Numbered from the stretch's first letter, positions 17,493 to 26,387 are shown. The stretch is DNA of 37,513 bases from DATADF01 sp046263155 (GCA_046263155.1 JBHELF010000102.1:1-37513), one strand, 5' to 3'. Program-made: numbers and translations. Notes: a model not told the origin generated them from the sequence alone.

Positions 17493-18415
17493 TTCGGGTA
17501 CGACCGAGCTCCTCCCGGGCCGGTGAGCTGGACGTCGCCGCGGGTCGTAAGCACGAAGACTTCCCAGAAGTAATAGAGATAGAAGTTGCGCTCGTCGCGC
17601 TTCATGTAGCGGGCGTAGGTCTGGATCGCGTCGACGTAATCGAAGCTTCGGTTATACGTATATAGAGCCGCGCGCAGGTCGTCTCGCCCGCCCGAGGCAG
17701 CCAGATAGCGGGCGGCGGCCAAGATCGAGTCGTGTGGGTCGTCGATGTCCCCGCGCCCGTAACCATCCCAGGTCGAGGGTATGAACTGCATCGGACCGCG
17801 CGCTCCCGCCGAACTGGGGCCGAGAATTCGACCAAACCGAGATTCGACCAGATTGATGGCCGCCAGCGTCTCCCAGGGAATCCCGAACCGGCGCTCGCCG
17901 AGCTCGAAGAAGGACCGCAGCTCCTCCGGCGACGCGGGACGTCGAAGCATCCACCCCGGAAGTCGTTCCAGTGGAGTCACAAGACGCAGGAGTCGTTGAT
18001 TCGCGCGCACGTGGTCGCGCACCCGGGCCGCGAATCCCCTCGGCAGCCGATCAATGACACGTGCCGCTAGAGCGCGATGCCTAGCTAGAAAGCGATAGAT
18101 CTCCTGGAATCGCAACGCGCTTCGCTGCACCAAGAAACGCCCACGGCTCCCCGGATCAAGGCCGCTCTCGAGCCAAGCGTCCACTGCGTGGTACGCGGGA
18201 TTGGAGAGCATCCCCAGCTCGCGAACGAGTCCATTGGCAGATCGCGGGATCGAGCCCCCCGGCCGCGGTATGTATCGGCCGGGCGACGCCGGTACAAGCG
18301 CGGGAGACTGCACGCGGGGGCCGAGATCTCCTCTAGTAGACGAAACCTCGGGGCCGTCGGGCGAACATCCCACGGCGGACAAGAAAAGGATTGCTCCGAC
18401 AACAGCTCGTCGCAT
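17489..18415 (-). CDS. SLT-type lytic transglycosylase lipoprotein
   Basis: 308 residues from ATG 18415. The signal peptide ends in a lipobox-like AVGC with cysteine 17. A helical region (about 55-165) leads to an SLT domain: catalytic Glu191 in AAINLVESRFG, then SSAGARGPMQFIPSTWDGYG and HDSILAAARYLAASGG. It should cleave peptidoglycan glycan strands on the outer face of the membrane. The frame is open 47 codons further upstream, but that would overlap the EamA gene and lacks a signal peptide. It follows EamA by 28 bases. It originally converged on the NlpC gene, another wall hydrolase. Confidence 0.9.
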   Translation of the reverse strand: MRRAVVGAILFLSAVGCSPDGPEVSSTRGDLGPRVQSPALVPASPGRYIPRPGGSIPRSANGLVRELGMLSNPAYHAVDAWLESGLDPGSRGRFLVQRSALRFQEIYRFLARHRALAARVIDRLPRGFAARVRDHVRANQRLLRLVTPLERLPGWMLRRPASPEELRSFFELGERRFGIPWETLAAINLVESRFGRILGPSSAGARGPMQFIPSTWDGYGRGDIDDPHDSILAAARYLAASGGRDDLRAALYTYNRSFDYVDAIQTYARYMKRDERNFYLYYFWEVFVLTTRGDVQLTGPGGARSYPN

Positions 18416-18443
18416 TGCCAAACAGCTTGCCCTATGTCGCGGT

Positions 18444-19457
18444 TTAGACCACCTCGGCGACTGGGACTGCCGATACGTCCCCCGGAACGGAGGGCGCAGG
18501 AACTCTCTCGTCTGAAGACTGTGCAGCTTTTGCTGCCTCGGCAAAGCGGGACTCACCCGTAACGGTGAATGCGACGGACGCGATCACGACCGCGGCGCCG
18601 ACGATCATCATCCCGGTGAGGGTCTCCGAGAGAATGAGCCATCCCAGCAGCATCGCAACGACCGGATTGACGTAGGCGTAGGTCGCGACCTGCGAGATCG
18701 GCGCGTTCTGCAGCAACCAGACATAAGCCGTGAAGGCGAGTAACGATCCCGCGACGATCAAATAAAGCAGCGCGATGCCGGAGCTGAGCGACACGTCACT
18801 GAAGTTCAAGCCTGAAGCCTCGCCTCGCAGCAACCCACCCAGCAGCAACGCTCCTGCACCGCCGAGCATCTGGTAGACGGTCGTCACGAATGGATCAGTG
18901 GGAAGCGGAAGCTTGCTCGAGAAGAACGACCCGGAGGCCCAAAACAACGCCGCCGCGACCAGCAGCAGGGGGCCGAACAGGCCAACTCCGGCGGGCCTAT
19001 TGCCGGGCAGGAGGAGCAGCCCCACGCCGGCGAACCCCGCGGGAACTGCAAGCAAGCTCGTGAGGGGCACCCGGTCGGAGAAGAGCTTGCGCAGCAAGAT
19101 CACCCACAGCGGAACGGAGGCGATGATGAGCGCCGCAAGTCCGGATGGAACCTCGACCTCCGCGATTGTCACCAGACCGTTGCCTCCGAGCAGCAACAAG
19201 GAGCCAACGAGCGAACTGGCCAGCAACTCGGGAACGGAGATGCGCAGACTCGAGACCCCTCTTCTGATCGCGAGGAACAGCCACATCAGAGCGCCCGCGA
19301 TGAAGAAACGGACGCTCGCGCTCAAGAGCGGGGGCATCGTCTCCACGACCACGCGGATGGCAAGGTAGGTCGACCCCCAGACCAGATAGATGGTCGCAAG
19401 GGCCAACCACACCCGCCAGCGCGGCGAACTCGGAATTAGGTCGATTGGCGATCTCAT
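18444..19457 (-). CDS. EamA-family (DMT) transporter
   Basis: 337 residues with ten membrane segments and the internal duplication usual in EamA proteins. The start MRSPIDL...ALATIYLVWGSTYLAIRV matches the RhaT/YdcZ-type lead segment. Members export or import small metabolites through the inner membrane; the substrate is not predictable. A polar C-terminal tail (about 310-337) is rich in Pro and Val. No strong ribosome site was found before the ATG. It is followed by the transglycosylase after 28 bases. Confidence 0.88.
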   Translation of the reverse strand: MRSPIDLIPSSPRWRVWLALATIYLVWGSTYLAIRVVVETMPPLLSASVRFFIAGALMWLFLAIRRGVSSLRISVPELLASSLVGSLLLLGGNGLVTIAEVEVPSGLAALIIASVPLWVILLRKLFSDRVPLTSLLAVPAGFAGVGLLLLPGNRPAGVGLFGPLLLVAAALFWASGSFFSSKLPLPTDPFVTTVYQMLGGAGALLLGGLLRGEASGLNFSDVSLSSGIALLYLIVAGSLLAFTAYVWLLQNAPISQVATYAYVNPVVAMLLGWLILSETLTGMMIVGAAVVIASVAFTVTGESRFAEAAKAAQSSDERVPAPSVPGDVSAVPVAEVV

Positions 19458-19538
19458 ATAGAGGCCAACTCAGATCCGCTTAAGGGTTATTCCGGCCCGC
19501 GGAAACTCCGAAGAACCAAAGGTAAGGAGCCTTTTGGA

Positions 19539-19553
19539 AGGCCGTTTCGGCCT
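19539..19553 (-). terminator. Possible terminator of the ABC exporter operon
   Basis: AGGCCG-TTT-CGGCCT is a perfect six-base stem, 31 bases beyond the stop codon of the last permease gene on the minus strand. It lacks a T-run, so it is only a weak intrinsic terminator. The rest of 19458-19583 shows nothing further. Confidence 0.35.
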
Positions 19554-19583
19554 CGCCCGATGAAGAATCGAAGGTCGTCTATG

Positions 19584-20372
19584 TCAGTAGGTCTCGAGGG
19601 ATGCCCGGCGACGGGCCTCGACCTCCAGCATTCGGAACAGGAGATAGGCACCGGCCGCATAGAGAATGCCGACGGTGAGCTCGCCCCAAACCAGATGCGC
19701 CACCTGAGCAAAGGACTCGTTGTCGATAGCCATACCGCGGGCCGCTTGGATCCCACGCGTGAGCGGAAGGCCGTAGGAGATCGCTTGCATCCATCCAGGT
19801 AGAGCCTCCGGCCGGATGTTGACGCCGCACAGGAGAAGCATCAGGAAGTACACGAGATTGGAAATGAAGAAGACATCTCGGGCTCGGAGTCCGATGGAGC
19901 CCAGAAGGAGCCCGAACGAAGTGCAGGCGAAGGCGGTCACGACGAGGACCAGTCCGAGACCCGGCAGACCCTCCGCGGGCAAGACGAAGTCCAGCAACAG
20001 ACTGCCGACCGCGAACCCAAACAACGAGATAAGAAGTCCGTTCGCGATGAGGGGGACGGCCCTGCCGAGAAATAGCGCGAGTCGGTTGGCCGGGGTCGCC
20101 AGTAGCGATGAGAGGGTTCCGAAGTAGCGCTCGTTTGCGATCGTCATCGTCATTCCGTAGATGCCGGCCATAGCCGACACTTGGAGCGCATTCCCCACCA
20201 CGAAAAAAGCGTCGTTCTCCACCCCCGCGTAGTCGCCGAGCTTGGCGAAGAAAATGATCTGGAAGAGTGGGCTGCCCAACATCGTCGGGATGTAGATCTC
20301 GGGGCGTAGCCAGTTGAACAGAGCGCGGTAAGAGATAAGACCGCCCACCCAAAAGACGCGCAGAGCGTTCAC
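19584..20372 (-). CDS. ABC-2 type permease (second)
   Basis: 262 residues with six membrane segments. GIYGMTMTIANERYFGTLSSLLATP is the conserved cytoplasmic loop of ABC-2 permeases (the E-R-x-x-G-T/L-x-x-L-x-x-T-P motif), and the late part has PEALPGWMQAISYGLPLTRGIQAAR. It forms an exporter with the other permease and the ATPase. Its ATG overlaps the preceding permease's stop codon. The substrate is probably a hydrophobic compound such as a drug, lipid or secondary metabolite, judged from family only. Confidence 0.88.
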   Translation of the reverse strand: MNALRVFWVGGLISYRALFNWLRPEIYIPTMLGSPLFQIIFFAKLGDYAGVENDAFFVVGNALQVSAMAGIYGMTMTIANERYFGTLSSLLATPANRLALFLGRAVPLIANGLLISLFGFAVGSLLLDFVLPAEGLPGLGLVLVVTAFACTSFGLLLGSIGLRARDVFFISNLVYFLMLLLCGVNIRPEALPGWMQAISYGLPLTRGIQAARGMAIDNESFAQVAHLVWGELTVGILYAAGAYLLFRMLEVEARRRASLETY

Positions 20373-21166
20373 GTCAATGCCAGCGTGGCGCGCCCCCGCG
20401 CTAGACGCTCAAAGAGTCGGAGCAGTCGGGCCCCAAGGGCGAGATAGATCACTCCCAATACGAGGCACATCAGAATGGGGCCGAGCGGATCGCCTCCCAG
20501 AGCCGCGGTCTGGATCGCCTTGGCCCCCCACGTCGGCGCGAGAAGCCAACTGAGCGGCTCGACCCACCCGGGCAGGAGTGACACGGGAACGAGCAATCCG
20601 GTGATCAGCCAGATGGGATATTCGAGCAAGTTCGACAACGCGTTGGCATGCCGGTACAGGACAAAGGTCGACGCCAGGACGAGACCGAGGAGGCCCAGGG
20701 AGATCACGGTCGTCGGGACCGCAAGGGCAAACAGCCACGGATGCACAAGATCGAATGGGATCCCGAAGAACACGACGCCCCAGAACAATGTCGCGGTCAG
20801 CGAGTAGATGCCGATCGACGAAGTAGCCAGCGAAAGAGGCAGAAGGACGAGCAGGAAGGGCGCCGGTGCCGTCACGAGCAACTCGAGAGTCCCCTGCCAG
20901 CGTTGCCACTGGATCGCGCCGCCCGACCCGAACAGCACAGAGGACCAAATCCCCATCAGGCCCGCACCGAGGGCCGCGTACAGTAACGTGCCCTCGCGTC
21001 CTCCAACGCGGAACATGAAGAACGCGATGCTCGCGAAGATGATCGGCTGCAAGATAGAAGTGAGGATGAAGAAACTCGATTGCGTCAGGGTCTTCAGGTG
21101 GAATCTCCAACCCATGACGATCAAGCGCCCGACCCGACGGTCGAGCAGCGCAGCCTCGCGCTTCAC
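20369..21166 (-). CDS. ABC-2 type permease (first)
   Basis: 265 residues with six membrane segments; GAIQWQRWQGTLELLVTAP is the ABC-2 loop and PVSLLPGWVEPLSWLLAPTWGAKAIQ the late conserved region. It is clearly related to the following permease, so the transporter is likely a heterodimer. Its start overlaps the last bases of the ATPase gene (21163-21166), showing a tightly coupled operon. Confidence 0.88.
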   Translation of the reverse strand: MKREAALLDRRVGRLIVMGWRFHLKTLTQSSFFILTSILQPIIFASIAFFMFRVGGREGTLLYAALGAGLMGIWSSVLFGSGGAIQWQRWQGTLELLVTAPAPFLLVLLPLSLATSSIGIYSLTATLFWGVVFFGIPFDLVHPWLFALAVPTTVISLGLLGLVLASTFVLYRHANALSNLLEYPIWLITGLLVPVSLLPGWVEPLSWLLAPTWGAKAIQTAALGGDPLGPILMCLVLGVIYLALGARLLRLFERLARGRATLALT

Positions 21167-22134
21167 GAGGTCTCGGTAACCAACGCCACGTAGGCATCCT
21201 CCAAGGTCGGCTCGCGCACGGCGACGCGACCCACCTTCACCCCGTCGAGCATCCCGAGAATCGTCTGGGTGAGCTGCACCCCCTTATCCGACTGGACGAG
21301 CAACGTCTGCGTTTGATCACGCTCTTCTACCGACACGGATGCCACACCGGGGATGCCGCGGAGGCCTTCCACCGTCGGCGCGGGCACTCCGAAGGCTTCG
21401 ATCTCGACGACGGTACGGTCGGCGACGATTCCTTTGAGATCGCGCGGCGTGCCCATCGCGATGATGGTCCCGTTCGCGATAACTCCGATTCGGTCACATA
21501 AGGAATCGGCCTCAAACATGTAGTGGGTGGTCAACAAAACCGTCTTTCCTTGCTCCGTCAACGCAGAGATCGTGGCCCGAAGCTCGCGCGCGCCGACGGG
21601 ATCGACCCCGATTGTCGGCTCGTCCAGAAACACCACGGGAGGGTCGTGCAGCAACCCGCGCGCGACGTGCAGGCGCTGGCGCATTCCTCGGGAGTAGCCC
21701 TCGACACGTTCCTTCTCTCGACCCGTCAGGCCGACGAGGTCCAAGACGTAGCCGATGCGGGACTTTTGAATCTCGGGACGCACTCCGTACAGCTCGGCGA
21801 AGTATCTGAGGTTGTCGATCGCAGGGAGGCGTTCGTACAGACCTCGCTCACCTCCAAAGACATAGCCGATTCGTTCCCGCACACGCGGAGCGTCCTTGAC
21901 GACGTCGTAGCCGAGGACCCGCGCCGTACCGGATGTAGGAAGGAGAAGCGTTATCAACATCTTGATCGTTGTCGTCTTGCCCGCCCCATTGGGACCGAGA
22001 AGGCCGAATAACTCTCCCTCTGCGACCTCGAAGCTCACTCCTTTAACCGCTTCCACATCGAGAGCGCGGCGCCGGAACGCGCCGGTGGTGGTGCGATAGG
22101 TGCGACTGAGATCAATGGCTTCAATGACGGGCAT
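21163..22134 (-). CDS. ABC exporter ATP-binding protein (DrrA/NatA-like)
   Basis: 323 residues. Walker A is GPNGAGKTT, the signature motif is YSRGMRQRL (degenerate LSGGQ, as in DrrA/NatA types), Walker B is VVFLDEPTIGVDP, and the switch histidine is in LLTTHYM. A C-terminal extension (about 225-323) carries the regulatory region usual for this subfamily. It heads an operon with two ABC-2 permeases. Only 22 bases separate it from the divergent YbhB-like gene, so the promoters overlap. Confidence 0.93.
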   Translation of the reverse strand: MPVIEAIDLSRTYRTTTGAFRRRALDVEAVKGVSFEVAEGELFGLLGPNGAGKTTTIKMLITLLLPTSGTARVLGYDVVKDAPRVRERIGYVFGGERGLYERLPAIDNLRYFAELYGVRPEIQKSRIGYVLDLVGLTGREKERVEGYSRGMRQRLHVARGLLHDPPVVFLDEPTIGVDPVGARELRATISALTEQGKTVLLTTHYMFEADSLCDRIGVIANGTIIAMGTPRDLKGIVADRTVVEIEAFGVPAPTVEGLRGIPGVASVSVEERDQTQTLLVQSDKGVQLTQTILGMLDGVKVGRVAVREPTLEDAYVALVTETS

Positions 22135-22156
22135 CGTTGCTCTCTACACTAGCCAG
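22135..22156. promoter_or_regulatory. Compact divergent promoter
   Basis: The 22 bases between two divergent start codons contain TACACTA (22145-22151). On the plus strand TACACT ends six bases before the YbhB ATG, as expected for a leaderless gene. On the minus strand the reverse complement of 22147-22152 gives TAGTGT, 11 bases after which the ATPase ATG would follow. The near-symmetric box could serve both directions. Confidence 0.45.
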
Positions 22157-22681
22157 ATGCACCGAAGCGTCGTGCTCGGGCTTTTGCTTCTGGCCGGATG
22201 TAATCAAGGAGGTGAGCCGGTGCCCGAGATCACAGGGACTCAGGACCTGGAAGTGACCAGCCGCGCATTCTCCGAAGGGGATCGGATACCAACCGAATAC
22301 ACCTGCGATGGAGATGACGTCGCACCGGCTCTTTCTTGGAGCTCCGTCGATGGGGCTGCCCAATACGCGATCGCGGTCACCGATCCGGACGCACCCGGAG
22401 GGACGTTCCTTCACTGGCTGGCTTACGGAATTCCGGGCGAGACGAATGAACTCCCCAAGGGCGAGGTCCCTTCCGGGGCCACCCAGCTCGCGAACGATTT
22501 CGGCAACGCCGGGTATGCAGGACCCTGTCCTCCTGCGGGGAAGCCGCACCGCTACATATTCACGGTCTACGCACTGAGTTCCCCGGCCGCCGAGAGCGAT
22601 CTCGACGCGCGGGCCTGGCTCGATTCGGTGAAAGAGGACGTAATCGCGAGCGGGGAGTTAACTGGCACCTACAGCCGATAA
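22157..22681 (+). CDS. YbhB/YbcL (PEBP/Raf kinase inhibitor-like) lipoprotein
   Basis: 174 residues. The signal sequence MHRSVVLGLLLLAGC gives a canonical lipobox with Cys15. The PEBP domain has FSEGDRIPTEYTCDGDDVAPALSW, VTDPDAPGGTFLHWLAYGIP and YAGPCPPAGKPHRYIFTVYAL, all expected ligand-pocket elements. Bacterial members bind small anionic ligands; the function is not settled. The frame is open earlier, but ATG 22157 begins the signal peptide and lies six bases after a TACACT box. Location: outer face of the membrane. Confidence 0.9.
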   Translation: MHRSVVLGLLLLAGCNQGGEPVPEITGTQDLEVTSRAFSEGDRIPTEYTCDGDDVAPALSWSSVDGAAQYAIAVTDPDAPGGTFLHWLAYGIPGETNELPKGEVPSGATQLANDFGNAGYAGPCPPAGKPHRYIFTVYALSSPAAESDLDARAWLDSVKEDVIASGELTGTYSR

Positions 22682-22731
22682 TGCGCCCCGGCCGGCCGGG
22701 GTGGTCAGCATCTAGGAGAAAGGGGCCGATC

Positions 22732-23127
22732 ATGGCCGAGTCTCGCGGGGTGGAGCGGGTTCGGGAGGGCTTCGCGGCTTTCGAGCGTCAAGACGTCGAC
22801 ACCGTCAGAGAAGGATTCGCCGAGGACATCGTCTGGCACCATCCCGGCGCCAATCCTTTGGCGGGCGATTACACGGGGCGCGACGAGGTCTTTGGCTTCC
22901 TAGCTCGGGTGTTTCAGGAAACGGGCGGCACGCTTAGGAACGACATCCACGACATCGTCGGAAACGACCAGCACGTCGTGGCGCTCATAAATCTGAGCGG
23001 CGAGCGGAATGGGAAGAAGATGGATCAGAAGGCGGCCAATGTCTTTCACGTCGACGACGAAGGCCGGGTGACCGAGCGCTGGCTGCTGGTCGAGGATACC
23101 CCCGCCTTCGACGATTTTTGGTCTTGA
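22732..23127 (+). CDS. SnoaL-like/NTF2-fold protein
   Basis: 131 residues. VERVREGFAAFERQDVDTVREGFAEDIVWHHPG is the SnoaL-type opening helix-strand unit, and GDYTGRDEVFGFLARVFQETGG and NVFHVDDEGRVTERWLLVED follow in family order. These small alpha+beta barrels may be isomerases or unknown-ligand proteins; no active site is assignable. The ATG is chosen for the AGGAGAAAGGGG stretch in front; the frame runs 17 codons further up into a Gly/Arg/Pro-rich non-conserved sequence. It lies 50 bases after the YbhB-like gene. Confidence 0.8.
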   Translation: MAESRGVERVREGFAAFERQDVDTVREGFAEDIVWHHPGANPLAGDYTGRDEVFGFLARVFQETGGTLRNDIHDIVGNDQHVVALINLSGERNGKKMDQKAANVFHVDDEGRVTERWLLVEDTPAFDDFWS

Positions 23128-23144
23128 TAATCCTGCGGCGGGCG

Positions 23145-23150
23145 TAAATT
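23145..23150 (+). promoter_or_regulatory. -10 box of leaderless htpX
   Basis: TAAATT six bases before the ATG. Candidate -35 boxes are TCTTGA (23122-23127, 17-base spacer) or TTGATA (23124-23129, 15-base spacer). Confidence 0.45.
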
Positions 23151-23156
23151 TCTGAC

Positions 23157-23993
23157 ATGAACAAGAACACGATCAAGACGTATGTGCTGCTTGCCGCCCT
23201 GGGCGGCGCCCTCGTGCTCATCGGGTCGCGGTTCGGCCAAGGGGGCGCCTTTGCCGGCCTCGCTCTCGGCCTACTTTTCGTCGGTGGGTCGTATTGGTTC
23301 AGCGACAAGATCGCGATCAAGGCCGCGCGGGCCCAGCCCGTGACCGAGCAAGAGGCGCCGGGCTTCTACCGCATCATGCGAGAGCTCTCGACGGCCGCCA
23401 ACATGCCCATGCCCAAGCTGTTCATCACGCCGGACCCGCAGCCCAATGCCTTTGCGACCGGCCGGAACGAACGGCATGCCGCCGTCGCGGTCACTCAAGG
23501 CATAACTCAGCTCCTGACCGAAGACGAGCTTCGAGGCGTCCTTGCCCACGAGCTCGGCCATGTGCGCAACCGCGACATCCTGATCGGCTCCGTGGCCGCC
23601 GCGATCGCCATGGGCATCACTTTCGTGGCCCGGATGGCGCTGTGGTTCGGTGGAGGCAACGACGACGAGGGCGCAAACCCGCTGGCGCTTCTCGGAATGA
23701 TGATTCTCGCCCCCGTCGCCGCAATGCTTTTGCAGATGGCGATCTCGCGCGCGCGCGAGTACGAGGCCGATCGGACGGGCGCGGCGCTGTCGGGATCCGG
23801 CGAGCCATTGGCGCGAGCGCTCGAGAAGATGCAGACCGCGGCCAAGCAGATACCGATGGATGTGCACCCCGCCCAAGCTCAGGCCTACATCGTGAATCCC
23901 TTGACGGGACGACGCGTGAGCTTCGCCGGTCTGTTTTCGACACACCCACCTACCGAGGAACGCATCGCGCGCCTGCGCGGCTACCGCGTCTGA
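23157..23993 (+). CDS. htpX: HtpX-like M48 membrane zinc metalloprotease
   Basis: 278 residues. Two N-terminal membrane segments, then HELGH (131-135), two more membrane segments, and REYEADRTGAALSG with the third zinc ligand Glu. The C-terminus ends FSTHPPTEERIARLRG, a marker of HtpX. It degrades misfolded membrane proteins at the cytoplasmic membrane. No Shine-Dalgarno precedes the ATG, but TAAATT at 23145-23150 lies six bases before it, with TCTTGA/TTGATA further up, suggesting a leaderless transcript. It converges on the radical SAM gene through a long hairpin. Confidence 0.93.
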   Translation: MNKNTIKTYVLLAALGGALVLIGSRFGQGGAFAGLALGLLFVGGSYWFSDKIAIKAARAQPVTEQEAPGFYRIMRELSTAANMPMPKLFITPDPQPNAFATGRNERHAAVAVTQGITQLLTEDELRGVLAHELGHVRNRDILIGSVAAAIAMGITFVARMALWFGGGNDDEGANPLALLGMMILAPVAAMLLQMAISRAREYEADRTGAALSGSGEPLARALEKMQTAAKQIPMDVHPAQAQAYIVNPLTGRRVSFAGLFSTHPPTEERIARLRGYRV

Positions 23994-24002
23994 CCCTCGA
24001 CT

Positions 24003-24037
24003 TTGCAATCAGGCCCGCTATGCGAGCGTGATTGCAA
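24003..24037. terminator. Bidirectional hairpin between convergent genes
   Basis: TTGCAATCA (24003-24011) and TGATTGCAA (24029-24037) are exact inverted repeats. Inside, CGCT and AGCG can extend the stem after a bulge. It sits between the stops of htpX and the radical SAM gene. No T-run follows on either strand. Confidence 0.6.
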
Positions 24038-24046
24038 CCTCGACGA

Positions 24047-25033
24047 CTAGAGAAGCCGAAGCTGTTCGGCTTCCGCCCGAGGCATCGGCGGAGGTTTGCG
24101 CCGCGTCCGGCGCCGTGGGGGCCGGCGGTCCTTTCCGAGCTCGACCTCGAGCTCGGCGGTAATCCGAGACATCGTCTTCGTAAGCGCGGCACGATCGGCG
24201 GACGGCGCGTAGGCCTTTGGATACATCTGCTTGTAGCGAGGAACTAGATCTGGGTAAGTCTCGGCGAGCCACTCCAGATAGACCTCTTTGACGCCGGGAC
24301 GAAGGTGCAGAAGGATCGGCGAGACATGCGTGGCCCCCGCATCGAGCGCGGCAGCAACGACCTCGCGCAACTTCTTGGGGTCGTCGCTGATCCCCGGCAA
24401 CACCGGAGCGACCATTACTCCGCACGGGATCCCCGCGGAGTTGAGTTTCGCTACAGCCTCGAGCCGCTTGCGTGGGTGCGGAGTTCCCGGTTCGCTCCGC
24501 CGCCAGACTTCGTCATCGAGAGTCGCGACCGAAAACGCGGTACTGACGGGAGCCACTGCGACGGCGCCTTGAAGAAGATCGAGATCGCGCAGGATCAACG
24601 TGCCCTTGGTCAGGATCGAGAACGGGTTTCGGAAGTCGGACAGCGTCTTGATGATCGAGCGCATGAGCTTGTAACGGCCCTCGGCGCGCTGGTACGGATC
24701 GGTCGCGGTACCCATTGCGATGTGATCGCCCTTCCACTTCTTCGCGCGCAATTCCTTAGGAAGTAATTGAGGGCCGTTGACCTTCACGACAATCTTGGTC
24801 TCGAAGTCCTTGCCTGCGTCCATATCCATGTACAGATGCGTCGAACGAGCAAAGCAGTAGGAGCACCACATCGTGCATCCTCGGTAGGGATTGATCGTGT
24901 AGTTAAACGGGAGATAGCTACCGGGGACGTGATTGATGATCGTCTTCGCCTCGACCTCGATGAACTCGATGCCGCGAAAGTGAGGCGTATCGAAGGTGCG
25001 GCGGCGGAGCTCGAAGAGCTTTCCGGTCTCCAT
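24047..25033 (-). CDS. Radical SAM protein, Rv2578c/SPL-like family
   Basis: 328 residues. The iron-sulfur cluster motif is C53-x3-C57-x2-C60 in YRGCTMWCSYCFAR. Other matches are NYTINPYRGC before it, GTATDPYQRAEGRYKLMRSI and a late VSPILLHLRPGVKEVYLEWL. This family is related to spore photoproduct lyase but occurs in non-sporulating actinobacteria; the substrate is unknown. A basic tail (RRPPRRRTRRKPPPMPR) closes the protein and could bind nucleic acid. No ribosome site stands out before the ATG. Confidence 0.9.
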   Translation of the reverse strand: METGKLFELRRRTFDTPHFRGIEFIEVEAKTIINHVPGSYLPFNYTINPYRGCTMWCSYCFARSTHLYMDMDAGKDFETKIVVKVNGPQLLPKELRAKKWKGDHIAMGTATDPYQRAEGRYKLMRSIIKTLSDFRNPFSILTKGTLILRDLDLLQGAVAVAPVSTAFSVATLDDEVWRRSEPGTPHPRKRLEAVAKLNSAGIPCGVMVAPVLPGISDDPKKLREVVAAALDAGATHVSPILLHLRPGVKEVYLEWLAETYPDLVPRYKQMYPKAYAPSADRAALTKTMSRITAELEVELGKDRRPPRRRTRRKPPPMPRAEAEQLRLL

Positions 25034-25086
25034 CTCGGCATCATAGAACGTATGTTCGACAAGAGTTACAGCCCTGCAATTCGCCC

Positions 25087-25638
25087 CTAGGGGGCGGGGT
25101 TGGCCTCCAGCAGGACGCGGCGCAATTCCTCTGTTTGATCCGGCGGAAGCCAGCGCGCGACGGAGTCCGCGATCGCCGCGGCCGTCACGGCCACCCCGGC
25201 GCGCTCCAGTTCGAGCACGGTCTTGTACACAAACCCGCGATAGCCCTTAGGCACGCGCACGCCACGCACCATGCCGGTCGACGACCATTCCTCCTCGAGA
25301 TGTTTCAGGTCCTCGTCGTCCCACCACGCATCGGGGCCCGTCATCTCGAAGTCGGCCACTCGCAACGGAACGATGTTCACGGGTCGGGATCCCGCTCGCC
25401 GCCAGGTCGGTGCTTCGTGGAAGTCTGGCTCGAAGCCCAATCGTCTTGTCTGCAGCCCTTTGAGATCCTCCGGTGCGCGCACATGAAGGATCAACCTCAA
25501 ACTGCGGTCGTGCTCGTCGGGCAGGTTGCCCGAGTTCCTATAGGCAAGGGCCTCCGCGATCGAGAGCTTCTTGAGCGCGGGTCGGATTTCTGAGTTCGCC
25601 GCGCGGCGAAGAACGCGTTCCAGTTCGGCCGCGCTCAT
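25087..25638 (-). CDS. Hypothetical protein
   Basis: 183 residues from ATG 25638, with GAGGAAGG about 10 bases upstream. I do not recognise the family. The sequence is soluble and mixed: an N-terminal helical part (ELERVLRRAANSEIRPALKKLSIAEALAYRN), a central part rich in Trp/Asp (DAWWDDEDLKHLEEEW), and a C-terminal helix-turn pattern (VAVTAAAIADSVARWLPPDQTEELRRVL). The frame is open 91 codons upstream but that stretch overlaps the next gene in an unlikely composition. Position between the radical SAM gene and a membrane protein suggests no function. Confidence 0.65.
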   Translation of the reverse strand: MSAAELERVLRRAANSEIRPALKKLSIAEALAYRNSGNLPDEHDRSLRLILHVRAPEDLKGLQTRRLGFEPDFHEAPTWRRAGSRPVNIVPLRVADFEMTGPDAWWDDEDLKHLEEEWSSTGMVRGVRVPKGYRGFVYKTVLELERAGVAVTAAAIADSVARWLPPDQTEELRRVLLEANPAP

Positions 25639-25691
25639 CAGATACCAGCCTTCCTCGACAACTGGTGGCAGGGGAGCCGACTTCAAGCGAG

Positions 25692-26387
25692 TTATCCGAG
25701 AGTGGGTTTGGGGGGCCGCGTGCGCAGAAAACCGAGAAACATCAGGCTCACTCCCACGAGGAGGCCCAGAGCAAACGGCGCGCCATGACCGTAGCGTGCA
25801 AATCCACTTCCCACCGCCACAACAAGGGTCCCCGTCGCGATAAGGAGGTTGGCGAGAGCCAGCCGGCGAAGTGCCGACTCGCGCCTGCGGGCAAGACGCC
25901 ACGCCGACCACAACGCTCCACCGACGACCACAAAGAAACCCGTAAACGAGTAGTAACGCGACAGCGTGCGCACGCTACTCGGCGCGACGTCCCGGCTCGA
26001 AGGGATGCCGGACACTTCCAGCCCCGACAGGTTGATCCGTGCGTTCATCACGACAACGACGGCCACTACGGATGCCGCAACGACAAACAAAGCGCAGGCG
26101 TCGGAGAACTTTCGGGGAGCCAGAAGGTAGATGGTCCCCAAGGCGAGCACGGGTACGTTCAGGATCGCTCCAAATAAGTAATAGAGACGAAAGGACGCGG
26201 GCGTCCAGCCCCCGTAGAGCGATGCCCCCGCGGTTAGCGAAGCGAGGGCGAACATCGTCAGCGCCACCGCCCAGGCCAGGAGGTGTGGGCGGGGCCGGGC
26301 CCTCCAGTGGACCGCGAGCGAATAAGCGAACACACCGCTGATCAGGCCGGCAGCTGCCGGCAGAACCCACCACAGGCCCCCGGTCAT
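25692..26387 (-). CDS. Hypothetical seven-helix membrane protein
   Basis: 231 residues with about seven hydrophobic segments, beginning WWVLPAAAGLISGVFAYSLAVHW and ending FALGLLVGVSLMFLGFLRTRP. Loops are short and arginine-rich on one side. The build resembles actinobacterial seven-helix proteins of unknown role, and no motif can be tied to an activity. It lies 53 bases upstream of the hypothetical gene on the same strand and may be co-transcribed with it. Confidence 0.65.
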   Translation of the reverse strand: MTGGLWWVLPAAAGLISGVFAYSLAVHWRARPRPHLLAWAVALTMFALASLTAGASLYGGWTPASFRLYYLFGAILNVPVLALGTIYLLAPRKFSDACALFVVAASVVAVVVVMNARINLSGLEVSGIPSSRDVAPSSVRTLSRYYSFTGFFVVVGGALWSAWRLARRRESALRRLALANLLIATGTLVVAVGSGFARYGHGAPFALGLLVGVSLMFLGFLRTRPPKPTLG

